The position numbers and the translations under genes are program-made. A DNA stretch of 64,000 nucleotides from a bacterium (lineage in GTDB: Bacteria; Bacillota; Bacilli; Lactobacillales; Streptococcaceae): the NCBI GenBank assembly GCA_905221435.1, contig CAJNDD010000001.1, positions 143,486 through 207,485 on the forward strand. The letters run 5' to 3'. The notes under the pieces were generated by a model. That model ran no database searches. It saw nothing but the letters and a program-made list of their open reading frames with translations, and was not told the origin of the DNA. Of the stretch, positions 48,367-57,027 are shown in pieces (within the stretch, counting starts at the first letter, position 1; each line of letters opens with the position of its first letter).

Positions 48367-48822
48367 ATGACAATTCGTTTTGAAGAAAATGTGAGCACAG
48401 AAAATGCTCAGCTCGTATGCCAATGGTCCAACTCCCTTGGCAAATCCTTTCAAGAACAATGGATGGGAACAATGATTCCTTTTCCCTTGACAATTCAAGT
48501 CTTGCAAGATTTGGAAGGAATCTTTTCAATCTTTGATGGACAAGAGTTTGTGGGGCTTATCCAGAAAATCAGGCTAGAAGAAAAAAATCTTCATATCGGG
48601 AGATTTTTTATCAACCCCCAGAAACAGGGGCAAGGCTTAGGTAGCCAGGCTTTAAGGAAATTTGTTAGTTTGGCCTTTGAAAATGAAGACATAGATACTA
48701 TTTCTCTAAATGTCTACGAGGCAAATCAAAGAGCCAAGCACCTCTATCAAAAAGAAGGATTTGAAATCGTTCAGATGGTTGAAGAACCTATACGAAAATA
48801 CGTTATGAAAAAGGGGAGATAG
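48367..48822 (+). CDS. GNAT-family N-acetyltransferase
   Basis: The 151-residue GNAT protein has the acetyl-CoA loop QKQGQGLGSQALRKFV (Q/R-x-x-G-x-G/A) and the late motif LNVYEANQRAKHLYQKEGF, seen in RimI/YjaB-like enzymes. Substrate is unknown. AAGGTGAG lies just before the ATG. Confidence 0.88.
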   Translation: MTIRFEENVSTENAQLVCQWSNSLGKSFQEQWMGTMIPFPLTIQVLQDLEGIFSIFDGQEFVGLIQKIRLEEKNLHIGRFFINPQKQGQGLGSQALRKFVSLAFENEDIDTISLNVYEANQRAKHLYQKEGFEIVQMVEEPIRKYVMKKGR

Positions 48823-48861
48823 AAGACGAAGAAGATAGGGAAAGCAGCTTTAAAATCATAA

Positions 48862-48910
48862 AAAACGCATAATATCAGGTGTTAAAAAACTTGATACTAT
48901 GCGTTTTATT
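48862..48910 (+). terminator. Terminator between convergent genes
   Basis: AAAACGCATA (48862-48871) pairs with TATGCGTTTT (48898-48907), with inner pairing of ATATCA/TTGATA. Confidence 0.8.
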
Positions 48911-48969
48911 ATAGAGGGATTTACTGGATTTTCTCTACAACTTGAGTTTATATCCAACTTCTCTTTCTA

Positions 48970-50043
48970 CTAACGATTTTTCCAAGCTTGGTAACGGGTG
49001 TCGATTAAGAGTTGGGTTAGGCGTCCCATGGTTTCTCTTTCTTCGGGAGTGAGGGATTGAGCTTGGACAAAGAGATGGTGAATGTGTTCAATAACCTTGA
49101 AGGAAGAAAGATCGTTGATGGAGGAGATGCCTGCATCAAGAATGATTCCGAAAAAGAGGTCGAAGTAGAGCTGCAGTTCTTCGTCAGGAACTGTTTCAAC
49201 CCATTCCTTGAAAGTAGTATCGACTTGCTGGCTGTCACTATTGGTCTCGTCCAGTTGGACAAAGTGTTTGTCTTCAACCTGCCAACTAAAGGTGTCGTGC
49301 TGAGCAAGGCCACCTAGGGCGGTGCTTCGAACGACGATTTTTTTATCCGGAATTTCCAGCATCATCCCGATGATAGAACCTTGTGGGATAAATACTTTCG
49401 TTCTTTCCATCATGTTTTGATATCCAGCTGTTTCGGTTAGTTCCTTGTGAAGCCCAGGGGCATCAAAAGTATAGACAGCGACAATGTTTTTCTGCAAGTT
49501 TGGATCAAGTTGACTGGCAGCATAGACAGCTAAATTGCCCCCTTTTGAGTGTCCTGCTAGGATAACCTTTTGGTTGGGGTGTTGAGCAAAAAAATTCTCT
49601 AAATACTGGAGGGCATGTTTTTGAGCAGGGATTTCCTTCATATAGGTCATATGGAAATCTTCTTTCCAACCGATGATACTATCATCAGTTCCGCGAAAAA
49701 CAAGCAAATAGGTATCGAGACTGATACGATAAGTCATGGCTGCAAACTGTTTTTGCAATTCAGGATCGATATCATTGATAAAGTCTGAGAGCTTGCAATT
49801 TTTAAAGCGTTTGTGTTGAGCGAGCTGATCTAATAACTGGAGGCGGTTTTTGCTGGTCAGCATAGTCGTTTCTCTAGGGATTTGAGGTGCTAGATCTATG
49901 AGACGCTTTGGTTCTTGAGTGACTACATTATCAAAAGCAAGGTAGGTTAATTCAGTAAGGGCAAGAACATCTAACTCATTCACGGGGAGGTCATAAAAGG
50001 AATCGTATGCTACATCATTTAAGTAGTCAAAAATATTAGCCAT
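48970..50043 (-). CDS. DUF2974 (Mbeg1-like) alpha/beta-hydrolase
   Basis: The 357-residue protein has the lipase-type nucleophile elbow AGHSKGGNLAVYA with Ser in GHSKGG, preceded by YLLVFRGTDDSIIGWKEDF, the oxyanion-side strand of class 3-like lipases. The Asp-rich N-terminus ANIFDYLNDVAYDSFYDLP is the DUF2974 start. No signal peptide is seen, so it acts in the cytosol. Substrate unknown. AAAGGAG precedes the start. Confidence 0.82.
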   Translation of the reverse strand: MANIFDYLNDVAYDSFYDLPVNELDVLALTELTYLAFDNVVTQEPKRLIDLAPQIPRETTMLTSKNRLQLLDQLAQHKRFKNCKLSDFINDIDPELQKQFAAMTYRISLDTYLLVFRGTDDSIIGWKEDFHMTYMKEIPAQKHALQYLENFFAQHPNQKVILAGHSKGGNLAVYAASQLDPNLQKNIVAVYTFDAPGLHKELTETAGYQNMMERTKVFIPQGSIIGMMLEIPDKKIVVRSTALGGLAQHDTFSWQVEDKHFVQLDETNSDSQQVDTTFKEWVETVPDEELQLYFDLFFGIILDAGISSINDLSSFKVIEHIHHLFVQAQSLTPEERETMGRLTQLLIDTRYQAWKNR

Positions 50044-50154
50044 AAAAGCTCCTTTCTCTATGTTTATCCTACCACATTTACCTAGAATTAGCTAGTGGGC
50101 TTGTTAGAATGACCTAGTAGGGTTTGATTGAAATACATAGAAGACAGGCTGCTC

Positions 50155-50931
50155 CTATTTCAAACCTCTAAACGAGCTTACTTGTATGTTTTTGCTATCG
50201 ATTCCATTTTCCTTTAAAAAATTCTTCATCTCATTTACATCATCAGGCTGACCTGTGATAAGATAGCTGGCTTGATTGCCGTATTCATCAATAGCACGTT
50301 TTAAAAATTTTTGACTTTGAGAAAAATCATCGTTAGTTTTATAAGTAAAATTAGATGTTTTCTGAGCTAGTTCTTTCATCTCTTTATCAAAAATAGTTAC
50401 TCCTTTGTCAAAATGGTTGAGAATAATCGGACATTTACCAGCCCATTCTTTGATAAGGGGGCGTAGAGCAGAAATACCGACATCAGATGCAAAGCAAACT
50501 AGTGGCTGATTCGTATCTTTAACAGTCAAAGAGGAATCCAGCCAACTCATCTCAATCTCACTGTCAGCCGGTAAATGCGTCAAGGTTTCCTTAAAGTGGC
50601 TACCACTATTATGAGTCAAAATGAGAATTTCATCTTCATCAGGTGTGGAGGCAATGGTTAGCCATCGACTGGATTGCTCTCCCTTGGCTTCATATTTACT
50701 AGAAGTAGACGAGGTATCAGGGAGTGTAAACTTAGCATAAGCCCCCGCTTTCCAGGTTTGATGACTCGGTTTTGTGATATGAATTAAATATAGATCTCCG
50801 CTGGGATTTTCGATGGATTTTATCGATAATGTCTGGCTTCGTCCAAGATAAGCGATGGTGCCCCAAGTTATAAGGCCTAAGACTCCAAGTGTTGATAGAA
50901 TGATGATAAACATTTTTTTACCTCTTTTCAT
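50155..50931 (-). CDS. Membrane-anchored ferredoxin-NADP reductase-like protein
   Basis: The 258 residues start with a basic N-terminus and one hydrophobic span (FIIILSTLGVLGLITWGTIA, about 8-27), then an FNR-like fold: an FAD-binding-like barrel with RWLTIAST, then VCFASDVGISALRPLIKEW in place of the usual AGGxGxTP, and a closing YLITGQPDDVNEMKNFLKENG. FAD and NAD contacts are imperfect, so it may be a degenerate or specialised redox protein at the membrane. It lies downstream of a TetR gene whose operator-like repeat precedes it. Confidence 0.65.
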   Translation of the reverse strand: MKRGKKMFIIILSTLGVLGLITWGTIAYLGRSQTLSIKSIENPSGDLYLIHITKPSHQTWKAGAYAKFTLPDTSSTSSKYEAKGEQSSRWLTIASTPDEDEILILTHNSGSHFKETLTHLPADSEIEMSWLDSSLTVKDTNQPLVCFASDVGISALRPLIKEWAGKCPIILNHFDKGVTIFDKEMKELAQKTSNFTYKTNDDFSQSQKFLKRAIDEYGNQASYLITGQPDDVNEMKNFLKENGIDSKNIQVSSFRGLK

Positions 50932-50957
50932 TTTTTATGACTCCTGTTCTTAATTTT

Positions 50958-50986
50958 ATGAATGAACTAAAAAATAATTCATTCAT
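50958..50986. promoter_or_regulatory. Candidate TetR operator upstream of the FNR-like gene
   Basis: ATGAATGAA (50958-50966) and TTCATTCAT (50978-50986) are exact inverted arms separated by 11 bases; the same half-sites occur upstream of the tetR gene. Confidence 0.75.
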
Positions 50987-51018
50987 GTCTTTTCAAAAAA
51001 TAAAGAAATCCATCTTCT

Positions 51019-51582
51019 TTATTTTAGAACTCCTTTTATGAAGTTGGTTGCAAGTATTTCAACGGTCTTGCCAATATCTGGAAAATCTTTTTCCGTGATA
51101 TGCATATCCATATAGTAAAACAGATTATAAACCTGTAAAATATCTTGAATCTTTTCTGGCGAATACCCTTCAGCCTGCATGCGATTTGTAAAGGTTTTAA
51201 CTAGAAACTGATGAAATGGATTTGCGACTTTACCTTCTTCCGAGGAATAGTAGCTGTGCAACTCATCTGCTATGGCAGGATTGTACCATTCTGCAAGGAT
51301 TTTATTGGAAGAAACGAGAGTTCTGGACTGAGCAAAGAGTTGACCAATGAGGTCGGTCATGTCAATTTCCCAATCCAGTTCTTCGATCATAGCTTGGCGA
51401 ACACGGTTGTTTTCATCTATATAGATGTCTAGAAAAATGGCTTCTTTACTCTCGTAATAGTTATAAAAAGAACCAACTGCAACACCAGCTTGCCTAGCAA
51501 TTTCTGAAATTCCTGTCGCCTTGTAACCTTTTTTCGAAAAAACTTCATAGGCCGCTGTCTTTAAAGCTTGTTTTTTGTCCAA
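51019..51582 (-). CDS. TetR-family transcriptional regulator
   Basis: The 187-residue protein has a classical TetR HTH: ATGISEIARQAGVAVGSFYN and YYESKEAIF (about 24-50). The C-terminal domain is helical and unassigned. The gene is transcribed toward the FNR-like gene, and the same half-sites flank both, so it probably represses itself and that gene. AGGAGG precedes the start on the minus strand. Confidence 0.88.
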   Translation of the reverse strand: MDKKQALKTAAYEVFSKKGYKATGISEIARQAGVAVGSFYNYYESKEAIFLDIYIDENNRVRQAMIEELDWEIDMTDLIGQLFAQSRTLVSSNKILAEWYNPAIADELHSYYSSEEGKVANPFHQFLVKTFTNRMQAEGYSPEKIQDILQVYNLFYYMDMHITEKDFPDIGKTVEILATNFIKGVLK

Positions 51583-51605
51583 TATGATTTAGCCTCCTTT
51601 GTTTT

Positions 51606-51635
51606 ATGAATGAATAAACCGGTTTGTTCATTCAT
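51606..51635. promoter_or_regulatory. Candidate TetR operator upstream of tetR
   Basis: A 30-bp palindrome with one mismatch, arms ATGAATGAA (51606-51614) and TTCATTCAT (51627-51635) around an AAACC-GGTTT centre. It lies 24 bases upstream of the tetR start. Confidence 0.85.
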
Positions 51636-51911
51636 ATTCTAACAAATCATGGCTAGCTTGTCAATAAGAAGGCTAGATCTATTAAATAAGTTAAAGAAAC
51701 GCTAACTAAATGAGCACAAAAAGGAAAATATAGGATAAGGCTGGAACTATACTTAAAAATAAGGTATGATATCAGTGGGAATGTTCTCTATTTAGCATCT
51801 GTTTTCTGATCTGGATTTGTGGGGAATAGGCTGCTAAACAGTATGAGATACTAATCCGTAAATCTGATATGAAGGGTTTTGATACTTTGAGAAATAGCAA
51901 AGGAGGAGCGC
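51636..51911 (+). other. Non-coding stretch before the two-component genes
   Basis: No gene is seen. A TATGAT box near 51765 could be the -10 of the following genes. TTTAGCA (about 51791) and TGCTAAA (about 51832) could form a long hairpin in the leader. Nothing else is recognised. Confidence 0.4.
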
Positions 51912-52589
51912 ATGCACAAGATTTTACTAGTAGAAGATGACCAAGTTATTCGGCAACAAGTTGGGAAATTACTCTCTGAGTGGGGCTTTGAGGTCGTTTT
52001 GGTAGAAAATTTTATGGAAGTATTGAGTCTTTTTGTTCAGTCAGAACCTCATTTGGTCCTCATGGATATTGGTCTGCCTCTTTTCAATGGTTATCACTGG
52101 TGTCAAGAGATTCGCAAGATTTCTAAGGTGCCTATCATGTTTCTGTCTTCGAGAGACCAAGCGATGGATATCGTCATGGCGATCAATATGGGGGCAGATG
52201 ACTTTGTGACCAAGCCTTTTGACCAGCAGGTGCTCCTTGCCAAGGTTCAGGGATTGTTGCGCCGTTCTTACGAATTTGGGCGAGATGAAAGTTTGCTGGA
52301 GTATGCAGGTGTGATCCTCAATACCAAGTCTATGGACTTGCATTATCAGGGGGAAATCCTGAGTTTGACCAAGAATGAATTTCAAATTTTGCGGGTTTTA
52401 TTTGAACATGCTGGCAATATCGTGGCGCGTGATGACTTGATGAGAGAACTTTGGAATAGCGACTTTTTCATTGATGACAATACCTTGTCCGTCAATGTTG
52501 CTCGCCTGCGCAAAAAGTTGGAGGAACAAGGCTTGGCAGGCTTTATCGAAACCAAGAAAGGGATAGGATACGGACTGAAACATGCTTGA
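51912..52589 (+). CDS. OmpR/BceR-type response regulator
   Basis: The 225-residue regulator has a receiver domain with the acidic pair in LLVEDDQ, the phospho-Asp in LVLMDIGLP, and the Lys in VTKPFD, followed by an OmpR winged helix (DLMRELWNSDFFIDDNTLSV, IETKKGIGYGL). It resembles the BceR group and probably pneumococcal TCS01. GGAGG precedes the ATG, and the kinase gene overlaps by 8 bases. No BceAB transporter is beside it. Confidence 0.88.
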   Translation: MHKILLVEDDQVIRQQVGKLLSEWGFEVVLVENFMEVLSLFVQSEPHLVLMDIGLPLFNGYHWCQEIRKISKVPIMFLSSRDQAMDIVMAINMGADDFVTKPFDQQVLLAKVQGLLRRSYEFGRDESLLEYAGVILNTKSMDLHYQGEILSLTKNEFQILRVLFEHAGNIVARDDLMRELWNSDFFIDDNTLSVNVARLRKKLEEQGLAGFIETKKGIGYGLKHA

Positions 52590-53556
52590 TTGGAAATCAT
52601 TTTTTCTAGCCTATCTGCGTTCTCGCAGTCGCGTTTTTGCCTATATTTTTTCATTAGGCTTTCTCGTACTTCTCTTTCAGTTTTTATTTGCTAGTCTAGG
52701 AACTTATTTTCTTTATTTCTTTCTGCTTAGTAGTTTTTTGACCTTCTTATTTTTGGCTTGGGATATATTTGCAGAAGCTCAGGTTTACCGTCAGGAAGTA
52801 CTCTATGCTGAGAGAGACCCCAAGTCTCCTCTGGAATGTGCGCTAGCAGAAAAGCTCGAAGAGCGTGAGTCTGAATTATATCAAAAGAAGTCGGAAGCGC
52901 AGAGCAAGCTGACGGATTTGCTTGATTACTACACCTTGTGGGTTCACCAAATCAAGACCCCTATTGCAGCGAGTCGTCTCTTGGTAGCAGAAGTCTCTGA
53001 TCGGGAGGTCAAGCAGCAACTGGAACAGGAAATCTTCAAGATTGACTCCTATACCAATCTGGTGTTGCAGTATCTTCGTTTGGAAAGCTTCCACGATGAC
53101 TTAGTATTTGAAAAGGTTCAAGTGGAGGATCTGGTGAAGGAAGTGGTTCGCAAGTATGCTCTTTTCTTTATCCAAAAAGGACTGACGGTCAATCTCCATG
53201 ACCTTGACAAAATCATCGTGACCGATAAGAAGTGGTTGTTGGTCGTCATTGAACAAATCCTCTCAAACAGTCTCAAATACACCAAGGAAGGTGGGTTAGA
53301 GATTTATATGGAAGGCCAGGAGCTCTGTATCAAGGATACGGGAATCGGGATTAAAAACAGCGATGTGCTCCGAGTCTTTGAGCGTGGCTTTTCAGGCTAC
53401 AATGGGCGTTTGACCCAGCAGTCATCTGGACTTGGTCTTTACCTATCAAAGAAAATTTCTGAAGAACTGGGCCATCAGATTCGTATCGAGTCTGAGGTCG
53501 GAAAAGGAACGACTGTACGTATCAAATTCGCTGAAGTGAAGCTCGTTATTGAGTAG
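52582..53556 (+). CDS. Intramembrane-sensing histidine kinase (BceS-like)
   Basis: The 324-residue kinase has two membrane helices (about 15-55) with hardly any outside loop, the mark of intramembrane-sensing kinases that take their signal from a transporter. The phospho-His is in WVHQIKTPIAASRLL; N-box QILSNSLKYT, G1 IKDTGIGI and G2 SSGLGLYLSKKI follow. It pairs with the preceding regulator. The partner transporter is not in this window nearby; the fused ABC protein at 19244 is too far away to assign. Confidence 0.88.
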   Translation: MLDWKSFFLAYLRSRSRVFAYIFSLGFLVLLFQFLFASLGTYFLYFFLLSSFLTFLFLAWDIFAEAQVYRQEVLYAERDPKSPLECALAEKLEERESELYQKKSEAQSKLTDLLDYYTLWVHQIKTPIAASRLLVAEVSDREVKQQLEQEIFKIDSYTNLVLQYLRLESFHDDLVFEKVQVEDLVKEVVRKYALFFIQKGLTVNLHDLDKIIVTDKKWLLVVIEQILSNSLKYTKEGGLEIYMEGQELCIKDTGIGIKNSDVLRVFERGFSGYNGRLTQQSSGLGLYLSKKISEELGHQIRIESEVGKGTTVRIKFAEVKLVIE

Positions 53557-53650
53557 GAATAAATGATAAAAGGCTTTCGCCTGTATTCCCACTCAAAAGT
53601 TAGACAGGAAAATTTTTTATTAAGATTTTTAATAAAATCAACGAAAATAC

Positions 53651-53679
53651 TTGCCAAACTTTTCAGAATCTGATAGACT
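53651..53679 (+). promoter_or_regulatory. rpmE2 promoter
   Basis: TTGCCA (53651-53656) and TAGACT (53674-53679), 17-base spacing, with TG one base before the -10 box. Confidence 0.7.
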
Positions 53680-53737
53680 AGTATAGTAATAATCTATGGC
53701 TCGCAAAGAGACCATGGCAGAAAGGAAATATTGCAAA

Positions 53738-53980
53738 ATGAAAAAAGATATCCATCCAGAATATCGCCCAGTTGTCTTCATGGACACAACTACTGGTTAT
53801 AAATTCCTTAGCGGTTCAACTAAGCGCTCTAACGAAACTGTTGAGTTCGAAGGCGAAACTTACCCATTGATTCGTGTAGAAATTTCATCAGACTCACATC
53901 CATTCTACACTGGACGTCAAAAGTTCACTCAAGCAGATGGACGTGTGGATCGTTTCAACAAAAAATACGGTCTCAAATAA
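53738..53980 (+). CDS. rpmE2: 50S ribosomal protein L31 type B
   Basis: The 80-residue protein begins [20 protein letters not shown] and has [14 protein letters not shown], diagnostic of L31. It lacks the Cys zinc residues of type A, so it is the zinc-free type B form usually induced by low zinc. The ATG at 53738 is chosen because the family starts here; 14 in-frame codons upstream lie in the leader. A terminator follows. Confidence 0.96.
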   Translation: MKKDIHPEYRPVVFMDTTTGYKFLSGSTKRSNETVEFEGETYPLIRVEISSDSHPFYTGRQKFTQADGRVDRFNKKYGLK

Positions 53981-54013
53981 TCAACCGCATTTATTGCTTA
54001 AAAATGTTGATAC

Positions 54014-54049
54014 AAAGCCTTTTCCAAGAAATTGGAATTGGCTTTTTTT
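54014..54049 (+). terminator. Terminator of rpmE2
   Basis: AAGCC-tt-TTCCAA pairs with TTGGAA-tt-GGCTT, then T7. Confidence 0.85.
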
Positions 54050-54084
54050 ATTTTTAGTACCGTTTTTGGTACCGTCTTGGAAAA

Positions 54085-54604
54085 CTAACCTTTTGCACTA
54101 TCCAGATAATCTACAAATTTTGTGATAGCTTTCTTCTCTCCTGCTACTGTAGAATGGCTATAGGTGTCCAGGGTCATCTGACTACTTGCATGCCCTAACC
54201 TTTTGGCTGCATTAACAGGGTCAACACCCGTTTCAATCATCAAGGTAGCATGAGTATGTCTGAAGCCATGAGGAGTTATCTTCTTCAAGCCATGTTTCCT
54301 AATAATGCGCTTCAGAACACTATTGATATAGTCCTGGTATAAAGGTTCTATCTTTCCGTCTCGGCCAACAAACGTAAACATATAATCACTATCAATCGAT
54401 GGGGTAACTGACAGTTGCCCCTTTTCTTTTCTGTTCTTTTGTTTCCACTCTTTCAAAATCAATATCAGACCACCTCAAAGAATACAGCTCCCCATTCCTC
54501 AAGCCACTATAGGACAACAAACGAAATAAGGCATAGTTTTTATAAGTCTTTTCTGCATTGTTAATTATTTTTCTTACTCTTTTTCTTTCTTTGACTATAA
54601 ACAT
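54085..54604 (-). pseudogene. Phage/ICE tyrosine recombinase remnant
   Basis: Two overlapping minus-strand frames together give the catalytic domain of a tyrosine integrase. Frame one (from 54604) has LLSYSGLRNGELYSLRWSDI with the first catalytic Arg. Frame two (54462-54085) has ITPHGFRHTHATLMIETG (His-x-x-Arg) and LGHASSQMTLDTYSH (Tyr nucleophile). The N-terminal DNA-binding part is missing and the frames are shifted near 54440-54460, so it is dead. A repeated GTACCGT (54057-54063, 54069-54075) downstream might be an attachment-site leftover. Confidence 0.88.
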
Positions 54605-54612
54605 GTTATAAT
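54604..54612 (+). promoter_or_regulatory. Extended -10 promoter arising at the integrase remnant's edge
   Basis: TGTTATAAT matches the extended -10 consensus and lies 30 bases before the next gene. Confidence 0.65.
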
Positions 54613-54641
54613 GATAGTATGAATTTTCAAAGGGGTGCCTT

Positions 54642-55151
54642 ATGAAGGGAAACAGTATTATTAGAAAAATGATCGAATCTGATACCGAACACTTATCCCA
54701 AGGTTTTATCAATCAAGGTTGGCCGGGTAGAGAAGAAATTTTGGCTAGATATTTTCTTGAACAAGAATGTGGGGAGAGAGAAGTCTTAGTTGCAGAGGTT
54801 GAGGGTGCTGTAGCGGGTTACATTACGATTTTGCCCTGCGCTAAGCAGGGGCCCTTTGCTGGAATGGCTCCAGAACTCTCAGATTTCAATGTCTTTGAGC
54901 CTTTTCAAAATCAAGGTATTGGAAATCTCTTGATGGAAGAAGCGGAAAAACGAGTTAAGCTCATATCGGATAAGGTGACGCTTGGTGTTGGGATCCATTT
55001 AGGTTATGGACCTGCTCAGAGATTGTACATCAAACGAGGCTATATTCCTGATGGTTCAGGCGTTTGGTATCGAAATCAGCCGTTGGAAATGAATGATACT
55101 ATTCAAAATAATGATGATTTAGTTCTGTATCTATCCAAGAAATTCGAATAA
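54642..55151 (+). CDS. GNAT-family N-acetyltransferase
   Basis: The 169-residue GNAT protein has LSDFNVFEPFQNQGIGNLLM (the acetyl-CoA Q-x-x-G-x-G/A loop) and a late GVGIHLGYGPAQRLYIKRGY. Substrate is unknown. AAAGGGG lies about 8 bases before the ATG. It is flanked by the integrase remnant, so it may be passenger DNA. Confidence 0.85.
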   Translation: MKGNSIIRKMIESDTEHLSQGFINQGWPGREEILARYFLEQECGEREVLVAEVEGAVAGYITILPCAKQGPFAGMAPELSDFNVFEPFQNQGIGNLLMEEAEKRVKLISDKVTLGVGIHLGYGPAQRLYIKRGYIPDGSGVWYRNQPLEMNDTIQNNDDLVLYLSKKFE

Positions 55152-55197
55152 GAGATAGTGAACTTCTTTGAAGATAGGGGATTTCTCTACTTTATGG

Positions 55198-55203
55198 TAT
55201 AAT
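55198..55203 (+). promoter_or_regulatory. -10 box of the HAD-cyclophilin operon
   Basis: TATAAT with TG one base upstream (TGGTATAAT), 30 bases before the start codon. Confidence 0.7.
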
Positions 55204-55233
55204 GGAAAGAGTTAGATTGAAAGAGGTAGAGAG

Positions 55234-56634
55234 ATGGATGCGAAATTAAAATACAAGGCAAAGAAGATTAAGATTGTCTTCTTTGATATTGATGATACCC
55301 TGCGTACGTCAAAGACAGGTTTTATTCCAGCTACGATTCCCACGGTTTTTAAGCAGTTGCGAGAAAAGGGAATTTTGACAGGGATTGCATCTGGGCGTGG
55401 TATTTTTGGTGTTGTTCCAGAGATTCGAGACCTCAAGCCGGACTTTTTTGTAACCTTAAATGGTGCCTACATAGAAGATAAAAAAGGAAATGTCGTTTAT
55501 CAACATAAGATTGAGAAGAAAGATGTAGAAGAATACATTTCGTGGACTAAGAGAGAAGGAATTGACTATGGCTTGGTTGGAAGTCATGCTGCCAAACTAT
55601 CCACTCGGACAGAACTGATCAGTCAGGCTATTGACCCGATTTATCCGAACTTGGATGTGGATCCTAACTTTCATGAAAAAGCAGATATTTACCAGATGTG
55701 GACCTTTGAGGAAAAAGGGGATGACTTGCGCTTGCCAGATTCTTTGTCGGATAAACTTCGCATGGTGCGTTGGCATGAACATTCATCTGATATCGTGCCC
55801 ATTTCAGGTTCAAAAGCAACTGGTGTAGCCAAGGTGGTGGAACATCTAGGCTTAAAACCAGAGAATGTCATGGTATTTGGAGATGGACTCAACGACTTGG
55901 AACTCTTTGATTATGCAGGAATCAGCATTGCCATGGGAGTTTCCCACGAAAAGATCAAAGAAAAAGCAGATTATATTACAAAAATAGTAGAAGAAGATGG
56001 TGTTTTTGATGCTCTAACTAAGTTTGGTTTAGTAGAAAAAGAATTGTATTTCCCACAAGTAGACATTGAAACAGTAGAAGGTCCGCTGGCGACCATTAAG
56101 ACAAATCACGGAGACTTGCGTATCAAGCTCTTCCCTGAGCAGGCTCCTAAAACAGTAGCCAACTTTGTCGCTCTTTCAAAAGACGGTTACTATGATGGTG
56201 TGATTTTCCATCGTATTATCAAGGACTTTATGATCCAAGGTGGAGACCCAACTGGAACAGGTATGGGTGGAGAATCTATCTATGGAGATTCTTTTGAAGA
56301 TGAATTTTCTGAAGAACTCTATAATGTTCGCGGGGCTCTTTCTATGGCCAATGCTGGACCAAATACCAATGGCAGCCAGTTCTTTATCGTGCAAAACCAA
56401 CATTTGCCATACTCTAAGAAAGAGATTGCGCGTGGTGGCTGGCCTGAACCAATTGCTGAGATTTATGCAGAGAAGGGTGGGACTCCTCACCTTGACCGCC
56501 GCCATACTGTTTTTGGGCAATTGGTCGATGCAGAATCTTTTGCAGTCTTGGATGCCATTGCAGCTGTTGAGACAGGCGCTATGGACAAACCAATTGAAGA
56601 TGTAGTAATTGAAACGATTGAAATTGAGGACTAA
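55234..56634 (+). CDS. HAD-IIB (Cof) phosphatase fused to a cyclophilin
   Basis: The 466-residue fusion has a Cof-type HAD hydrolase (about 1-270) with [11 protein letters not shown] (nucleophile Asp), the Lys in [11 protein letters not shown] and [12 protein letters not shown] (metal Asp). A linker leads to a cyclophilin-type prolyl isomerase (about 275-466) with [34 protein letters not shown] and HTVFGQLV. The combination is found across streptococci, so the frame is genuine. It begins with a GAGGTAGAG site and is followed after one base by the S1 gene. Confidence 0.93.
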   Translation: MDAKLKYKAKKIKIVFFDIDDTLRTSKTGFIPATIPTVFKQLREKGILTGIASGRGIFGVVPEIRDLKPDFFVTLNGAYIEDKKGNVVYQHKIEKKDVEEYISWTKREGIDYGLVGSHAAKLSTRTELISQAIDPIYPNLDVDPNFHEKADIYQMWTFEEKGDDLRLPDSLSDKLRMVRWHEHSSDIVPISGSKATGVAKVVEHLGLKPENVMVFGDGLNDLELFDYAGISIAMGVSHEKIKEKADYITKIVEEDGVFDALTKFGLVEKELYFPQVDIETVEGPLATIKTNHGDLRIKLFPEQAPKTVANFVALSKDGYYDGVIFHRIIKDFMIQGGDPTGTGMGGESIYGDSFEDEFSEELYNVRGALSMANAGPNTNGSQFFIVQNQHLPYSKKEIARGGWPEPIAEIYAEKGGTPHLDRRHTVFGQLVDAESFAVLDAIAAVETGAMDKPIEDVVIETIEIED

Positions 56635-56635
56635 G

Positions 56636-56995
56636 ATGAAAATTGGTGATAAGTTAAAGGGGCGTATTACAGGAATTCAACCTTACGGTGCCTTTGTTGA
56701 GTTAGAAACAGGGGTGATTGGGTTGATTCACATCTCGGAGATTCGAACAGGATTTATCGAAAATATCTATGAAGTTTTGAAAATTGGTGAAGAAGTGCAA
56801 GTTCAGGTTGTTGATTTAGACGAATTTTCAGGTAAAGCCAGTCTTTCTATCCGCACTCTGGAGGAAGAAAAACATCAGCTACCAAGACGGAGACGTTTTT
56901 CAAATGATCGGATCAAGCATGGTTTTGCTCCACTTGGTCGAATGATGCCTGTTTGGACGCGTGAAGCCCTTAACAATTTGAAAGAGAAAAACTAG
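56636..56995 (+). CDS. cvfD: S1-domain RNA-binding protein (CvfD/YugI type)
   Basis: The 119-residue protein is one S1 domain (GDKLKGRITGIQPYGAFVEL ... GLIHISEI ... KASLSIRTLEEE) with a basic C-terminal tail (QLPRRRRFSND). CvfD of pneumococcus, a post-transcriptional regulator linked to cold, phosphate uptake and virulence, is this kind of protein; identity is likely but was not checked by alignment. The ATG at 56636 starts one base after the previous stop, so translation is coupled. Confidence 0.78.
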   Translation: MKIGDKLKGRITGIQPYGAFVELETGVIGLIHISEIRTGFIENIYEVLKIGEEVQVQVVDLDEFSGKASLSIRTLEEEKHQLPRRRRFSNDRIKHGFAPLGRMMPVWTREALNNLKEKN

Positions 56996-57027
56996 TCTAT
57001 TAGATTTCGTATTTTTAAAATCAATAT

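Noticed and set aside
49057..49317. 86-codon plus-strand frame within the DUF2974 gene
   Set aside because: It is antisense to conserved coding sequence, with no promoter or ribosome site.
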